This document shows, one piece after another, positions 51,007-60,005 of a stretch of 64,000 nt of DNA (position 1 is its first letter; every line of letters starts with the position of its first letter). The DNA comes from Geothrix sp. (lineage in GTDB: Bacteria; Acidobacteriota; Holophagae; Holophagales; Holophagaceae). Below the pieces are notes generated by a model that did not search any database, was not told where the DNA came from, and saw nothing but the letters and a program-made list of their open reading frames with translations. The stretch covers positions 558,001-622,000 of the forward strand of contig NZ_CP126625.1 of assembly GCF_030219325.1 (NCBI RefSeq), given 5' to 3'. A program made the position numbers and the translations under genes.

Positions 51007-51522
51007 ATGTCGCAGTCCCCCATGGAAACCCCGTTCGGCACGCAGGAGGCCTTTCATGCCGCCTTCGCCGAGCTTTATCCAAGGCTCGTGAGCTACTCAC
51101 GCCGTTACGGGGCCACCTTCCCGGAGGACATTGCCCAGGAGGCCTTCGTCATCCTCATGCAGCGCGAGGAGCGGGTGGAACATCCCACTGCCTTCCTGTA
51201 TGGCACCGTGCGAACCCTGTCCCTCACCGAGCGCCGCCCCATGAAGAACCAGAACCTCAGCCTGGAATCCGTCACCGAGCCCGGCCTCGCCGGGGGGGCC
51301 GACGACCAGGTGCTCAACCAGGAGGTGCGGGAGCGCATGCGAGCGCTCTCGCCGACCTTCCGCGAGGCCCTGTGGCTCTTCGTGGTGGAAGGTCTCTCCA
51401 TCCGGGAGATCGCGGACATCCTCGGCATCCCCGAGGCCACCGTGAAGACCCGCATCCACCGGGCCAAGGCCCAGCTCAAAGATCAGCTCAATCCTTCAGG
51501 AGGCCTGCATGCCCTGGTCTGA
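51007..51522 (+). CDS. ECF-type RNA polymerase sigma factor
   Basis: A 171-residue sigma-70-family factor. Region 2 is around LYPRLVSYSRRYGATFPEDIAQEAF (the DIAQEAF core motif). Region 4 is LSIREIADILGIPEATVKTRIHRAKAQL in part (helix-turn-helix IREIADILGIPEATVKTRI). GGAG seven bases before the ATG supports the start. Its 3' end overlaps the next gene by 14 bases, a common sigma/anti-sigma layout. No target promoter motif is evident here. Confidence 0.9.
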   Translation: MSQSPMETPFGTQEAFHAAFAELYPRLVSYSRRYGATFPEDIAQEAFVILMQREERVEHPTAFLYGTVRTLSLTERRPMKNQNLSLESVTEPGLAGGADDQVLNQEVRERMRALSPTFREALWLFVVEGLSIREIADILGIPEATVKTRIHRAKAQLKDQLNPSGGLHALV

Positions 51523-52027
51523 TCCCGCCCGGCGGTTCGAACCCGCAGAGGATGTCCAGCTTCGAGCCGAGCTCCGCGACCTGCTGGGTCTGGGGCCCGT
51601 GACGGCCCTCCGGCCCTCGGAGCCGACGGCGGAACTCACTGCCCTGGCCGATGATCTGCGGCGGGAGGCCCAGCGCCGCAGCCGCACCCAGCGCAAACGC
51701 CCCACCTGGGGACTCCTGGCCGCCGCGGCCCTGCCCCTGCTGGCGGCCCTGGCCGGACTGGGGACCTGGGGTTTCCAGCAGAAGCACCGGGCCGATGACC
51801 TCGCTGCCCACGCCCAGCGGCAGGAACAGGAACTGACCCAGCTCGCCGCCGTCCATGCCTCCGAAGTGGCCAAGGAACGCCAGGCCAAGGAGCAAGTTCA
51901 GCAGGAGTTGCAGTTGGCTTCACGGAAGGGAGGCCGGAAGGCAGAACCCTACCTGGTGATCCCCGTGGAGAAGCCCCTCAAGGTGATGGGCGACGACTAC
52001 CAGCGGGTGAAACAGAAGCCCCAGTAG
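51509..52027 (+). CDS. Membrane protein coupled to the sigma factor (candidate anti-sigma factor)
   Basis: A 172-residue protein with a cytoplasmic N-terminal part (about 1-65), a single membrane helix (about 68-87) and a coiled-coil C-terminus rich in Gln/Glu/Lys (about 90-140). No zinc-binding anti-sigma (ZAS) motif is visible. The overlap with the sigma gene and the topology make it a plausible sigma regulator; sequence alone does not prove it. Confidence 0.6.
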   Translation: MPWSDPARRFEPAEDVQLRAELRDLLGLGPVTALRPSEPTAELTALADDLRREAQRRSRTQRKRPTWGLLAAAALPLLAALAGLGTWGFQQKHRADDLAAHAQRQEQELTQLAAVHASEVAKERQAKEQVQQELQLASRKGGRKAEPYLVIPVEKPLKVMGDDYQRVKQKPQ

Positions 52028-52066
52028 TCGGCACGGTCCTGGCAACGTCAGAGGCAAGGTGTGCCC

Positions 52067-52351
52067 ATGGCCAGCAATCCGCTGCTCCTCCTGATCCTCC
52101 TGCTTTCCGCCTTCGCCACGGTGTTGGCCGGGATCGGCGTCTTCGGCAACAGCCGTCCCCCCGATCCCCGGCTGAACTCCCTGCTCAACGACCTGGACGA
52201 CATCAAGGGGATGCTTTCGCAGATCCAGAAGTCCGTCCTCCAGACCGAGCGCAAGCTGGAGAAGGAAGTCCAGATCTCGCGCACCGAGAACCGCGAAGTG
52301 GTCGAGAAACTCGCCGAAGTGCTCGACAAGCGGCTGAAGGAATTGGTCTAG
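52067..52351 (+). CDS. Small membrane-anchored coiled-coil protein
   Basis: A 94-residue protein: one N-terminal membrane helix (about residues 5-25) then a coiled coil of about 60 residues (LLNDLDDIKGMLSQIQKSV and on). AAGG seven bases before the ATG; a GTG two codons earlier is possible. It follows the candidate anti-sigma gene by 39 bases and ends before a perfect terminator. Function unknown. Confidence 0.6.
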   Translation: MASNPLLLLILLLSAFATVLAGIGVFGNSRPPDPRLNSLLNDLDDIKGMLSQIQKSVLQTERKLEKEVQISRTENREVVEKLAEVLDKRLKELV

Positions 52352-52373
52352 TCATCAGTCACAGAAAAGAAAG

Positions 52374-52400
52374 ACAAAGCCCGGCCTGGCCGGGCTTTGT
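52374..52400. terminator. Strong hairpin terminator after the sigma operon
   Basis: A perfect 13-bp stem (ACAAAGCCCGGCC / GGCCGGGCTTTGT) around a single T, between convergent genes; the A/T-rich arms give a short T tract on either strand. Confidence 0.75.
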
Positions 52401-52409
52401 CGCGGGGGC

Positions 52410-52475
52410 CCGGGGGTGTGCGCGCAGCGCGCCCTTAGATCCTCGTAGCGCATGCGCTGCGAGGGGAACCCCCGG
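52410..52475. repeat. Cloverleaf-like multi-stem element
   Basis: An outer 8-bp stem (CCGGGGGT 52410-52417 with ACCCCCGG 52468-52475) encloses two hairpins, GCGCG-CAG-CGCGC (52420-52432) and CCTCGTAGCGC / GCGCTGCGAGG (52441-52464). It ends seven bases before the stop codon of the minus-strand gene. It could be a dispersed palindromic repeat or a 3' end structure. Confidence 0.5.
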
Positions 52476-52481
52476 AGAACA

Positions 52482-54392
52482 TCACCCCGCCTGGCTGTGA
52501 TTCGCCGGGGTCCAGCCCCGCTCGTTCAGCAGCTTCACGCCCTGGATGCGGGTGAGGCGGAAGGCCATCTCCTCCTGGTGGAGGTGGCAGAAGGCCAGCA
52601 GGTGGTCCTCCTGGATGGTGCGGGGGGACACACGCCGCAGCTGGGTGCGGTGGGCCGCCGGGGGCAGGTAGGTGAGCTCCACCATGAGGGTGTGGCCCGC
52701 GGCGTATTCGAGGATGCGCTGCACTTCTTCGGCCAGCTGGTCCTCGCCGCCCAGGTGCAGCATGGGGATGCGCCGCTGCACCTCCTGGTAGAGGGCGGGG
52801 TCCTCGTCGTGCAGCTTCTGGAGGGCCGAGCGCACCATCTGCTGGACGGGCTCCAGGTGGTGGTTCATGCCCTTTTCATCCACGAAGGCCAGGGCCGCCA
52901 GGGCCCAGAGGTAGAGCTTTTCGTCCGAGTCCACGCTGAGGGCCAGGAAGCGGCCGGGCTTGGGCATGAAGCCCGCCTGCTTGAGCAGGGCATGGGCGTT
53001 GCCGTCCCCGCGCACTTCCAGCACTGTGTCCGACAGCGAGCCCAGCTTCAGGGGCGCCAGCTCGGGCCGCAGTTTCAGTTCCTCGGCCAGGTGGGCCGTC
53101 CGGGCCCGCACGAGGCGCACGCCCTGGTGGACCTCCACCTCGCCCACGCGGCGGGAGAGATCCTCCAGCAGCTGGAGCAGGGGCTGGGGCAGGGTCTGGG
53201 TGGTGGCGCCCAGGCGGAGGCCCAGCTCCTCCAGGGGCACGCCCGCGTCCAGGGCCCGCACCAGGGTGGCGTGGCTCACCCGGAAGCTGCCCATGGCATC
53301 CAGCGACTCGACATCCGCCAGCTGGGCCAGCTGCAGCAGCCGGTGGGGGTTCTGCAACAGCGGCGTCAGCAGCTCCAGGGTGGGCTGCATGATCATGGGC
53401 TGGTCCAGTTCCAGCGGCTGCCAGTGGGCGGCCGTGCCCTTGAGGTCGCGCAGCAGGTACTCGTGGGCCAGGGCCTCGCCGTGTTCGGTGAGCCGGAGAT
53501 GGGCGAAGCCCTCGTCGGCCTGGATGATGCCCATGCGGCCCAGGAAGGGGAGGAACACCGTGCGGGTGCGCTCCTCGTCGAGGGGATGCAGGGTCTTGAG
53601 GAAGGCCAGGAAAGGCTGCACCGCCAGGGACTGGCCGCGGCGCTCCAGCAGGTGCTGCATGAGGAAGTGGCGGTCCTCCGCCGGGGGCATGCCCCAGGCC
53701 TTGAGGTCGTGTTCCAGCAGGCTGGCGAAGGCGCGCTCGGCCACCCAGCGGGGCGGATGGCTGGTGACCGCGGGCAGCAGCGTCTCCACGCGGCCGTCAC
53801 GGTTCCACAGCAGGCCCAGGCGATGCAGCAGGGTGAAGAGCAGGGTCGCGTCCTGCTCCTCCTGGAGCATGGCGTTGCGCTGCATGAGCTGGCCCAGCTC
53901 CTTCTTGGCGGGCAGGCCACCCTTGAGCACGCGCAGGCCCGCCACGCAGCGCAGCAGGACGGTGGTGAGGGCCAGGGAGAAGCGGAAGGGCTCGGCCGCC
54001 CTGAACTTCACCTCGGTGGGGGTCTGGAAGCTCAGCGCGCCCTCGTCGAAATCCTCCAGGGCATCGGCCACCCGCTCCGCCACGGCCCAGCCGGCTCCGG
54101 TCGGCAGGATCAGGCCCAGGTCCCGCAGGATCTCGATCACCGCGGGTTCCGGTGGGGTCCCGTCGCTGACGAAGTGCTTCAACGCGACCAGGGAGCCGCT
54201 GCCCAGGTCGGCGAGGCTGTCCGACAGCCGCTTGTGGTCCTCCAGGTGGAAGACCATGGTCTTGAGCAGGCGCATGCGCCCCTCGCCGCAGTCCTCCCAG
54301 CGGATGGGGATGGGGAGGCGCCGTCGCTCGCAGATGGTTCGAAGCTGCTCATCCGAGCAGTTCGAGAGAAGCTGGAAGTGCGTGTGCGGCAT
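52482..54392 (-). CDS. XPB-helicase-associated protein with WYL domain
   Basis: A 636-residue protein. Residues about 355-480 form the domain also found at the N-terminus of bacterial XPB helicases (MIMQPTLELLTPLLQNP..., with FRVSHATLVRALDAGVPLEEL). A WYL domain closes the protein (LMVELTYLPP...TIQEDHLLAFCHL). The first 340 residues are helical and winged-helix-like. In mycobacteria a protein of this type is encoded next to XPB (Rv0862c beside Rv0861c); here XPB lies 3.9 kb away at 58260. It may regulate or bridge the helicase in repair. The start ATG sits six bases from a MITE-like element. Confidence 0.78.
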   Translation of the reverse strand: MPHTHFQLLSNCSDEQLRTICERRRLPIPIRWEDCGEGRMRLLKTMVFHLEDHKRLSDSLADLGSGSLVALKHFVSDGTPPEPAVIEILRDLGLILPTGAGWAVAERVADALEDFDEGALSFQTPTEVKFRAAEPFRFSLALTTVLLRCVAGLRVLKGGLPAKKELGQLMQRNAMLQEEQDATLLFTLLHRLGLLWNRDGRVETLLPAVTSHPPRWVAERAFASLLEHDLKAWGMPPAEDRHFLMQHLLERRGQSLAVQPFLAFLKTLHPLDEERTRTVFLPFLGRMGIIQADEGFAHLRLTEHGEALAHEYLLRDLKGTAAHWQPLELDQPMIMQPTLELLTPLLQNPHRLLQLAQLADVESLDAMGSFRVSHATLVRALDAGVPLEELGLRLGATTQTLPQPLLQLLEDLSRRVGEVEVHQGVRLVRARTAHLAEELKLRPELAPLKLGSLSDTVLEVRGDGNAHALLKQAGFMPKPGRFLALSVDSDEKLYLWALAALAFVDEKGMNHHLEPVQQMVRSALQKLHDEDPALYQEVQRRIPMLHLGGEDQLAEEVQRILEYAAGHTLMVELTYLPPAAHRTQLRRVSPRTIQEDHLLAFCHLHQEEMAFRLTRIQGVKLLNERGWTPANHSQAG

Positions 54393-54398
54393 GAGCAC

Positions 54399-54673
54399 CT
54401 AGGAGCGTGTCCAGGCAATGGGTGGGGGCTGCACAGGGGCGCCAGCCGAGGGAGGCCAGGAAAGCGACGAAGGCCTTGGTGGCCCCAAGGTCGAGGAGCT
54501 TGACGCAGCATCCCGACGGCTGCCGTCCCTGCCCGCAGGGTTGATGGCAAAGGGCCCCCATGCTGCGTCAGCGGGCTTGAACGGTGTACCTGCACCGCCC
54601 TGCGCCCACTTCCTTGCCTGGAAACCCTTTGCCATCAATGCAGCCCCTATCGATTGCCCGGACACGCTCCTAG
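54399..54673. mobile_element. MITE-like element (267 bp) with CTAG target duplications
   Basis: Terminal inverted repeats GAGCGTGTCCAGGCAATGG (from 54403) and, read inverted from 54669, GAGCGTGTCCGGGCAATCG differ at two of 19 positions. Both ends are flanked by CTAG (54399-54402 and 54670-54673), a target duplication of the YTAR type known from IS5-group transposons. Inside are two further inverted pairs, 54501-54511/54560-54570 and 54541-54554/54625-54638, which interlock. No transposase is encoded. It fills most of the gap of about 375 bases between the two neighbouring minus-strand genes. Confidence 0.75.
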
Positions 54674-54769
54674 GTACAGAGGATCTTCCAGTATCCCACA
54701 TTAGTGGAATCCGCTCACGCGCAAAAAACGCCCGGCATGCCGGGCGCTTGGGTGGACAAAACCAGGAGG

Positions 54770-57700
54770 CTAGTTGGCGGGTTCCAGGCGGTGGGTGTGG
54801 CTGACCACCCCGTCGCTGAGCACCAGGTCGAAGCGCTTGCCGGTGGCCGGGATGATCTGACGGCCGCCGGAGAGGATGGCGATGACCTCGCCGGTATCCG
54901 CATCCCGGACCAGGGCGGCCGGGTGGACGGTGGCGTCCCAGGTGAGCTGCAGCTTGTCGGCGGACAGCCGCTGGGCCTCAGGCGTGGCCGCGATCACCCG
55001 CGCATTGGCGGTCACCGAGCGCAGGCTGGCCAGGGTCTGGCCGGCCTTGACGACCTGGAGCCCGGCCAGGGAATCCAGCAGGGCCGCGTCCAGGGGCAGG
55101 GCCATGACGAAGTGGCGGATGTGCTCCTTGGGACCACAGCCGACTTCCATCAGCTCGAGCGGCGTGGAGAATACGGCGGCGCCCTTGGCGTCCAGGCATT
55201 CCAGCGTGAAGTCGCCGGAGGCGGGGAGTTCGGAGGGCAGGGCCCGGGTGCGGAAGGAGGGCAGCAGCTGGACCCTGCCATCCTCGTGGACGATGCCGCG
55301 GACGATGAGGCACTCCCGGGCCGTGGCCTGGGCCTTGGGCAGGGGCGCATCCTCGGCGCCCACCATGAGGAAGCCGCCGGTGCCGCCGCGGAAGTTCAGG
55401 ATCTTCTGGTAGACGTAGTCGCTCACCCAGACATTGGGGCAGTACCCCATGATGTCGTGAATCGTGAGAGGGGAGAGGAGCGCATTGTTCACGCTGTCAT
55501 AACCCCAGACGCCGATCAGACCAGAGGCATAAGGGTAGTTGGGATCGGGACTGCCGGCCCCGTTGCAGGGGCTGTGCTGGCGGCCCATGTTATGGCCCGT
55601 CTCGTGGGCGAAGACCTCGGGGAAGAGGCCGCCGTCGGCGTAGCCGGTGGTCTTGTCCCAGCCGATGGCCGTACGGGTGCTAAATGAACTACTTGGAGTG
55701 TTTGGAACCCAGCCGAGGCCTGCGATTCCGTTGGCATAGCTTACGTTGAGGGCCCCGTAGTAGTAGCGATCACTGGCCCCATCCGCCTGGTGTTTGGTCG
55801 TGAGGTCGTTGAGCGTGCCGCTCCAGCTGCCGTCACTGTCATCGGAGGTCAGGGCCGAGAAAGAACCAGTGAAGGGTGCCCCCACCTGGACGTCCACGCT
55901 GGCGACGGGATACATCTTGGCGAGCCGGGCGGCCCAGGCGTCCTTGTTGGCGGCCGAGATGTTACCGTTGCCGCTGGCAAGCACCACGGGGAAGATGGTG
56001 GTCTTGAAGATGGGGACCGTGGTGCTGGTGAAGGTGACCGTGGTCTGGTTGTTGGTCTCGTCGGCTTCCACCACGGCGTTCGTGGGGTCCACTTCGGCCA
56101 GCACGCTGTAGCCGGCGCCGGTGGGCGTGGTCAGGTCCGTGCCGGGCACCGCCAGGTTCCAGCTGGCGCCCAGGCTGGATTCATTCACCACCAGGGGGAC
56201 GCTGGTCCCGGGGGCGGTCACGGTCTTGGGATAACCGGCCACCACCACGCCGTTGTTCATCAGCGTGATGCGGACCGCGGGCGTGGCCGTGTTGGCCTGG
56301 TTGGCCAGCACGAAGACCCGGATCAACCCACTCTTGCCGGCCACGATGGGCACGGTGTTGGCCAGGGTCTGGCTGCTCTGGGTGAACTGCACCTTGTCCA
56401 CGTGCAGGTCGAAGGTGGTGGTCGCGGAATTGACCGTGAAGGTGCGGGTCTGCACGCCGCCGGGCGTGGTGACCACCAGGTTGCCGGAGGTGGCGCCCGC
56501 GGGCACCGTGAAGGTGAGACGGGTGGTGCTCTGGGTGGCGATGGTGATGGGCGTGCCGTTCAGGGTGATGGTGGTGCCGGTGTAGCCGAGGTAGGTGCCG
56601 TCGATCACCACGATGGTGCCCGCGGGGCCCTGGGTCGGGCTGACCGAGGTGACGGTGGGAACGCCATAGGACACGGTGAAGTTGGTGCTGGACAGGCCGG
56701 TGCCCTGGGCGTTGGAGATGCTGATGGGGGCGGGCCCGTTGGTCGCGCCGGCGGGAATCGGAGCCGAGAGGTTGGTGCCGTCGGTGAGGGTGTAGGCGGC
56801 GCTGGCGCCGCCGATGGTGACGGCCGTGAGGCCGAAGAAGTTCCGGCCCGAGATGGTGACGGTGTCCACGCCGCCCACGCCCGAGGTGGGGGTGAAGCTG
56901 GTGATGACCGGCTTGAGGTCGGCGGCATTCGGGACCGCGATGGTGGCCGTCACGTCATCCAGCAGGAAGCTGGTGGAGGTGATCCCGGGCTGGATGCCTT
57001 TGAAGTCCAGGCGCACCACCTGACCCTTGAAGGGAAGGAGGTCGACGTTGAAGGGTGCGTAGCTGGTCGATGCGTCCAGGTTGGATTTGGTGAGGAGGGT
57101 ACCGCCGGTCAGCAGAACGCCCGAAGTGTTTCGTGCCGAGACGATGAATGTGTCCACTGCTGAAGAACCAGTCTGGTTGGTGAGGATCTTCAGGTAAAAG
57201 GTGACCGTGGCAGCCGTGGCTGTGGCTGGGATGTAGAAGTCTTGGGTGATCTCGTCTGCGAAAGGGGGGGTTCCAGATGCGTATCCTGCGAGCCAGGCGA
57301 ATTGAGTTCCGCTGTGGGGTACCACATTGGCGCCGCTGGCGCCCTGGATGATGGCCGTGTCGCCCTGCCAGATGATCGGGGTGGTCGCCTCGAAGCCCGT
57401 GTTCATCATCACCTGGGCCTGGACCGAGAGATTCACGGTGTAGGCCGCGCTGGTGGCCATGCCGCCGCCACTGGTCACGGTGATGGTGCCTGCCGTCAGA
57501 CCCGCGGGGGCCGTGGCCCGGATCTGGGTGTCACTGTCCACGGTGAAGGTGGTGGCATTGACGCCATTGAACTGCACGGCGGTGGCACCCACGAAGTGGG
57601 AGCCGGTCAGGGTGACGACGGTCCCGATGGAAAGCGCGGAAGGCGCGTAGGTGGTGATGGTCGGGGTCAGCGGGGCATCCACCGTGAAGGAGGGGGAGGT

Positions 57701-58009
57701 GGCCTGGCCGTTCAGCGTCGTGACCTGGATGGTTCCAGTCGTGGCATTGCCGGGCACCACGGCATCGATCTGGGTGCTGCTCGCCACCGAGTAGGAGAAG
57801 GCCGCATGCCCACTGAAGGAAACGGCGGTAACGTTGGTGAAGTTGGTCCCGGTGAGGGTGACCGCGGCGCCTGGACTCGCATGGGTGGGGCTGAGGCCGC
57901 TGACGGTCGGCGTGGGCGGGGGCGGCGGGGTGGAGCCACCTCCTCCTCCACAGGCAAGGAAGGCGATCAGGGCGAAGGCGGACAGGAATTTGTTCAGCGG
58001 CGAGGCCAT
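54770..58009 (-). CDS. Secreted metzincin-type metallopeptidase with IPT/TIG and CARDB domains
   Basis: A 1079-residue lipoprotein. The lipobox is FLACG at about residues 17-21, followed by a Pro/Thr linker. Two IPT/TIG domains (about 34-195), a jelly-roll-like region (about 200-360), two further IPT/TIG domains (about 365-535) and a CARDB-like domain (about 540-655) precede the peptidase. The zinc site is HETGHNMGRQH and the Met-turn is IHDIMGYC, the metzincin pair. A beta-rich tail of about 250 residues follows. It would be anchored at the surface and digest protein. Family assignment within metzincins is not certain. Confidence 0.85.
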   Translation of the reverse strand: MASPLNKFLSAFALIAFLACGGGGGSTPPPPPTPTVSGLSPTHASPGAAVTLTGTNFTNVTAVSFSGHAAFSYSVASSTQIDAVVPGNATTGTIQVTTLNGQATSPSFTVDAPLTPTITTYAPSALSIGTVVTLTGSHFVGATAVQFNGVNATTFTVDSDTQIRATAPAGLTAGTITVTSGGGMATSAAYTVNLSVQAQVMMNTGFEATTPIIWQGDTAIIQGASGANVVPHSGTQFAWLAGYASGTPPFADEITQDFYIPATATAATVTFYLKILTNQTGSSAVDTFIVSARNTSGVLLTGGTLLTKSNLDASTSYAPFNVDLLPFKGQVVRLDFKGIQPGITSTSFLLDDVTATIAVPNAADLKPVITSFTPTSGVGGVDTVTISGRNFFGLTAVTIGGASAAYTLTDGTNLSAPIPAGATNGPAPISISNAQGTGLSSTNFTVSYGVPTVTSVSPTQGPAGTIVVIDGTYLGYTGTTITLNGTPITIATQSTTRLTFTVPAGATSGNLVVTTPGGVQTRTFTVNSATTTFDLHVDKVQFTQSSQTLANTVPIVAGKSGLIRVFVLANQANTATPAVRITLMNNGVVVAGYPKTVTAPGTSVPLVVNESSLGASWNLAVPGTDLTTPTGAGYSVLAEVDPTNAVVEADETNNQTTVTFTSTTVPIFKTTIFPVVLASGNGNISAANKDAWAARLAKMYPVASVDVQVGAPFTGSFSALTSDDSDGSWSGTLNDLTTKHQADGASDRYYYGALNVSYANGIAGLGWVPNTPSSSFSTRTAIGWDKTTGYADGGLFPEVFAHETGHNMGRQHSPCNGAGSPDPNYPYASGLIGVWGYDSVNNALLSPLTIHDIMGYCPNVWVSDYVYQKILNFRGGTGGFLMVGAEDAPLPKAQATARECLIVRGIVHEDGRVQLLPSFRTRALPSELPASGDFTLECLDAKGAAVFSTPLELMEVGCGPKEHIRHFVMALPLDAALLDSLAGLQVVKAGQTLASLRSVTANARVIAATPEAQRLSADKLQLTWDATVHPAALVRDADTGEVIAILSGGRQIIPATGKRFDLVLSDGVVSHTHRLEPAN

Positions 58010-58259
58010 GGCGGCTCCATGCGTGATCCCCTGAGTGACGGTGGAAGAGAGCGGGTCTCAAGGGATGGAAGACTATAATCCCCTTCACACGACAGGAAGC
58101 CTGACCTTTTCTTAACCGACCCGGAGGGTTTCATTAAGCCCGGTCGTTGCGGTGCCCGGACCCCTCCGGAGGCCGCCGGCGGCCCCATGGTCTGACCACC
58201 TTCCGTTGACCCGCCATGGCCCGGCCATCTACGCTCAAAGGTTTGGGTCTCCTGCCACC

Positions 58260-60005
58260 GTGATCGCCCTCCGCCCCGACAACCCCCTGATCGTCCAGAG
58301 CGATCGCACCCTGCTGCTCGAGGTCGCCCACCCGGCGTTCGAGCAGGTGCGGGACGAGCTGGCGCGCTTCGCGGAGCTGGTGAAGAGCCCCGAGCACATC
58401 CACACCTACCGCATCACGCCGCTGAGCCTGTGGAACGCTTCCGCCTCGGGCGTCAGCTGCACGGACATGATCGAGACCCTCAACACCTGGTCGAAGTACC
58501 CGGTGCCGCAGAACCTGCTGCAGGAGATCGAGGACCACGGCACCCGCTACGGCAAGCTGCGCCTGGTGGCCAAGGGCGACCGGCTGGCCCTGGAGATGGA
58601 TGATCGCGGCCTCTTCTGGGAGCTGGAGAACCAGAAATCCCTGCAGGGCCTGCTGGCGGAACCCTACCCCGACGAGAAGGGCATCTACCTCAATACGGGC
58701 ATGCGGGGCGAGGTGAAGCTCCAACTGATCCGCCTGGGCCACCCGGTGCAGGACATGGCCGGCTACAAGCCCGGCGATCCGCTGCCCTTCGAGCTGTCGC
58801 CCACCACGCTCCAGAACGGCAAGCCCTTCGGCCTGCGGCCCTACCAGCAGGCGGCGGCGGACGTCTTCCACGCGGGCGGTGGGCCTGATGGCGGCGCCGG
58901 GGTGCTGGTTCTGCCCTGCGGCGCGGGCAAGACCGTCATCGGCATCGGCTGCATGGCCAGCCTGCAGACGCACACGCTGGTGCTCACCACCAACGGCACC
59001 GCCGTGAAGCAGTGGAAGCAGGAGCTGCTGGACAAGACCACGCTGACGGAAGACCAGGTGGGCCTCTACACGGGCGACACCAAGGAGATCAAGCCGGTCA
59101 CCATCGCCACCTACCAGATCCTCACCTACCGCCGCAGCAAGACCGGTCCCTTCGAGCACTTCAAGCTCTTCGAGGCCGCCAACTGGGGCCTGGTGATCTA
59201 CGACGAAGTGCACATGCTGCCGGCGCCGGTGTTCCGGGCCGTGGCCGAGCTGCAGGCCAAGCGCCGCCTGGGCCTCACGGCCACGTTGGTGCGCGAGGAC
59301 GGCAAGGAGGAGGACGTCTTCAGTCTCATCGGCCCCAAGCGGGTGGACGTGCCCTGGAAGATGCTGGAGAAGGACGGCTTCATCGCCACGGCCCACTGCC
59401 TGGAGATCCGCGTCCCCCTGCCCACGGACGAGCGCATGGAGTACGCCGTGGCCGACCAGCGCCAGCGCTTCCGCATCGCCTCCGAGAACAGCCTGAAGAT
59501 GGTGGTGATGGATGAGCTGCTGGCGGGCCATCCCACCGACAACATCCTCATCATCGGCCAGTACCTCGAGCAGCTCCGCATCATCGGGGAGCGGCTCAAC
59601 GCCCCGGTACTCACGGGGCAGACGCCGGAGAAGGAGCGGGAATCGCTCTTCCGGCAGTTCCGTGAGGGCCAGCTGCGGGTGCTCATCGTGAGCAAGGTGG
59701 CCAACTTCGCCATCGACCTGCCGGACGCCTCCGTAGCCATCCAGGTGAGCGGCACCTTCGGCTCGCGGCAGGAGGAGGCCCAGCGCCTGGGCCGCATCCT
59801 GCGCCCCAAGGGCGAGCGCAACGTGAGCTACTTCTACTCGCTCATCAGCAGCGAGACCACGGAGCAGGAGTTCGCCCGCAACCGCCAGCTCTTCCTCACC
59901 GAGCAGGGCTACCGCTACCTCATCGAAAGCCGCCGCTTCGACGAGCACCGCCGGCTCAGCGAACCCAGCGTGTGGAAGCAGCTGCTGGAGGAAACCAGGA
60001 TCTGA
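58260..60005 (+). CDS. XPB-type DNA repair helicase
   Basis: A 581-residue SF2 helicase. An N-terminal XPB damage-recognition-like domain (PLIVQSDRTLLLEV to about residue 180) is followed by Walker A VLPCGAGKT, the DEVH box IYDEVHMLPAP, the GLTATLVREDG motif, and helicase C-domain motifs VSKVANFAIDLP and QEEAQRLGRILRP. It closely resembles mycobacterial XPB in order and wording of motifs. GTG 58260 matches the homologous N-terminus; longer in-frame starts are not supported. It is divergent from the metzincin gene. Confidence 0.93.
   Translation: MIALRPDNPLIVQSDRTLLLEVAHPAFEQVRDELARFAELVKSPEHIHTYRITPLSLWNASASGVSCTDMIETLNTWSKYPVPQNLLQEIEDHGTRYGKLRLVAKGDRLALEMDDRGLFWELENQKSLQGLLAEPYPDEKGIYLNTGMRGEVKLQLIRLGHPVQDMAGYKPGDPLPFELSPTTLQNGKPFGLRPYQQAAADVFHAGGGPDGGAGVLVLPCGAGKTVIGIGCMASLQTHTLVLTTNGTAVKQWKQELLDKTTLTEDQVGLYTGDTKEIKPVTIATYQILTYRRSKTGPFEHFKLFEAANWGLVIYDEVHMLPAPVFRAVAELQAKRRLGLTATLVREDGKEEDVFSLIGPKRVDVPWKMLEKDGFIATAHCLEIRVPLPTDERMEYAVADQRQRFRIASENSLKMVVMDELLAGHPTDNILIIGQYLEQLRIIGERLNAPVLTGQTPEKERESLFRQFREGQLRVLIVSKVANFAIDLPDASVAIQVSGTFGSRQEEAQRLGRILRPKGERNVSYFYSLISSETTEQEFARNRQLFLTEQGYRYLIESRRFDEHRRLSEPSVWKQLLEETRI

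Noticed and set aside
52482-54392. Bax1-type nuclease partner of XPB, as in archaea
   Set aside because: The protein has a WYL C-terminus and no nuclease motif that I can see; it matches the mycobacterial helicase-associated type instead.
55750-58009. Repeated GGTG/ACC-rich segments in the metzincin gene, at first sight a repeat array
   Set aside because: They are coding repeats of the TIG domains with uneven spacing and no palindromic direct-repeat/spacer pattern, so not a CRISPR array.
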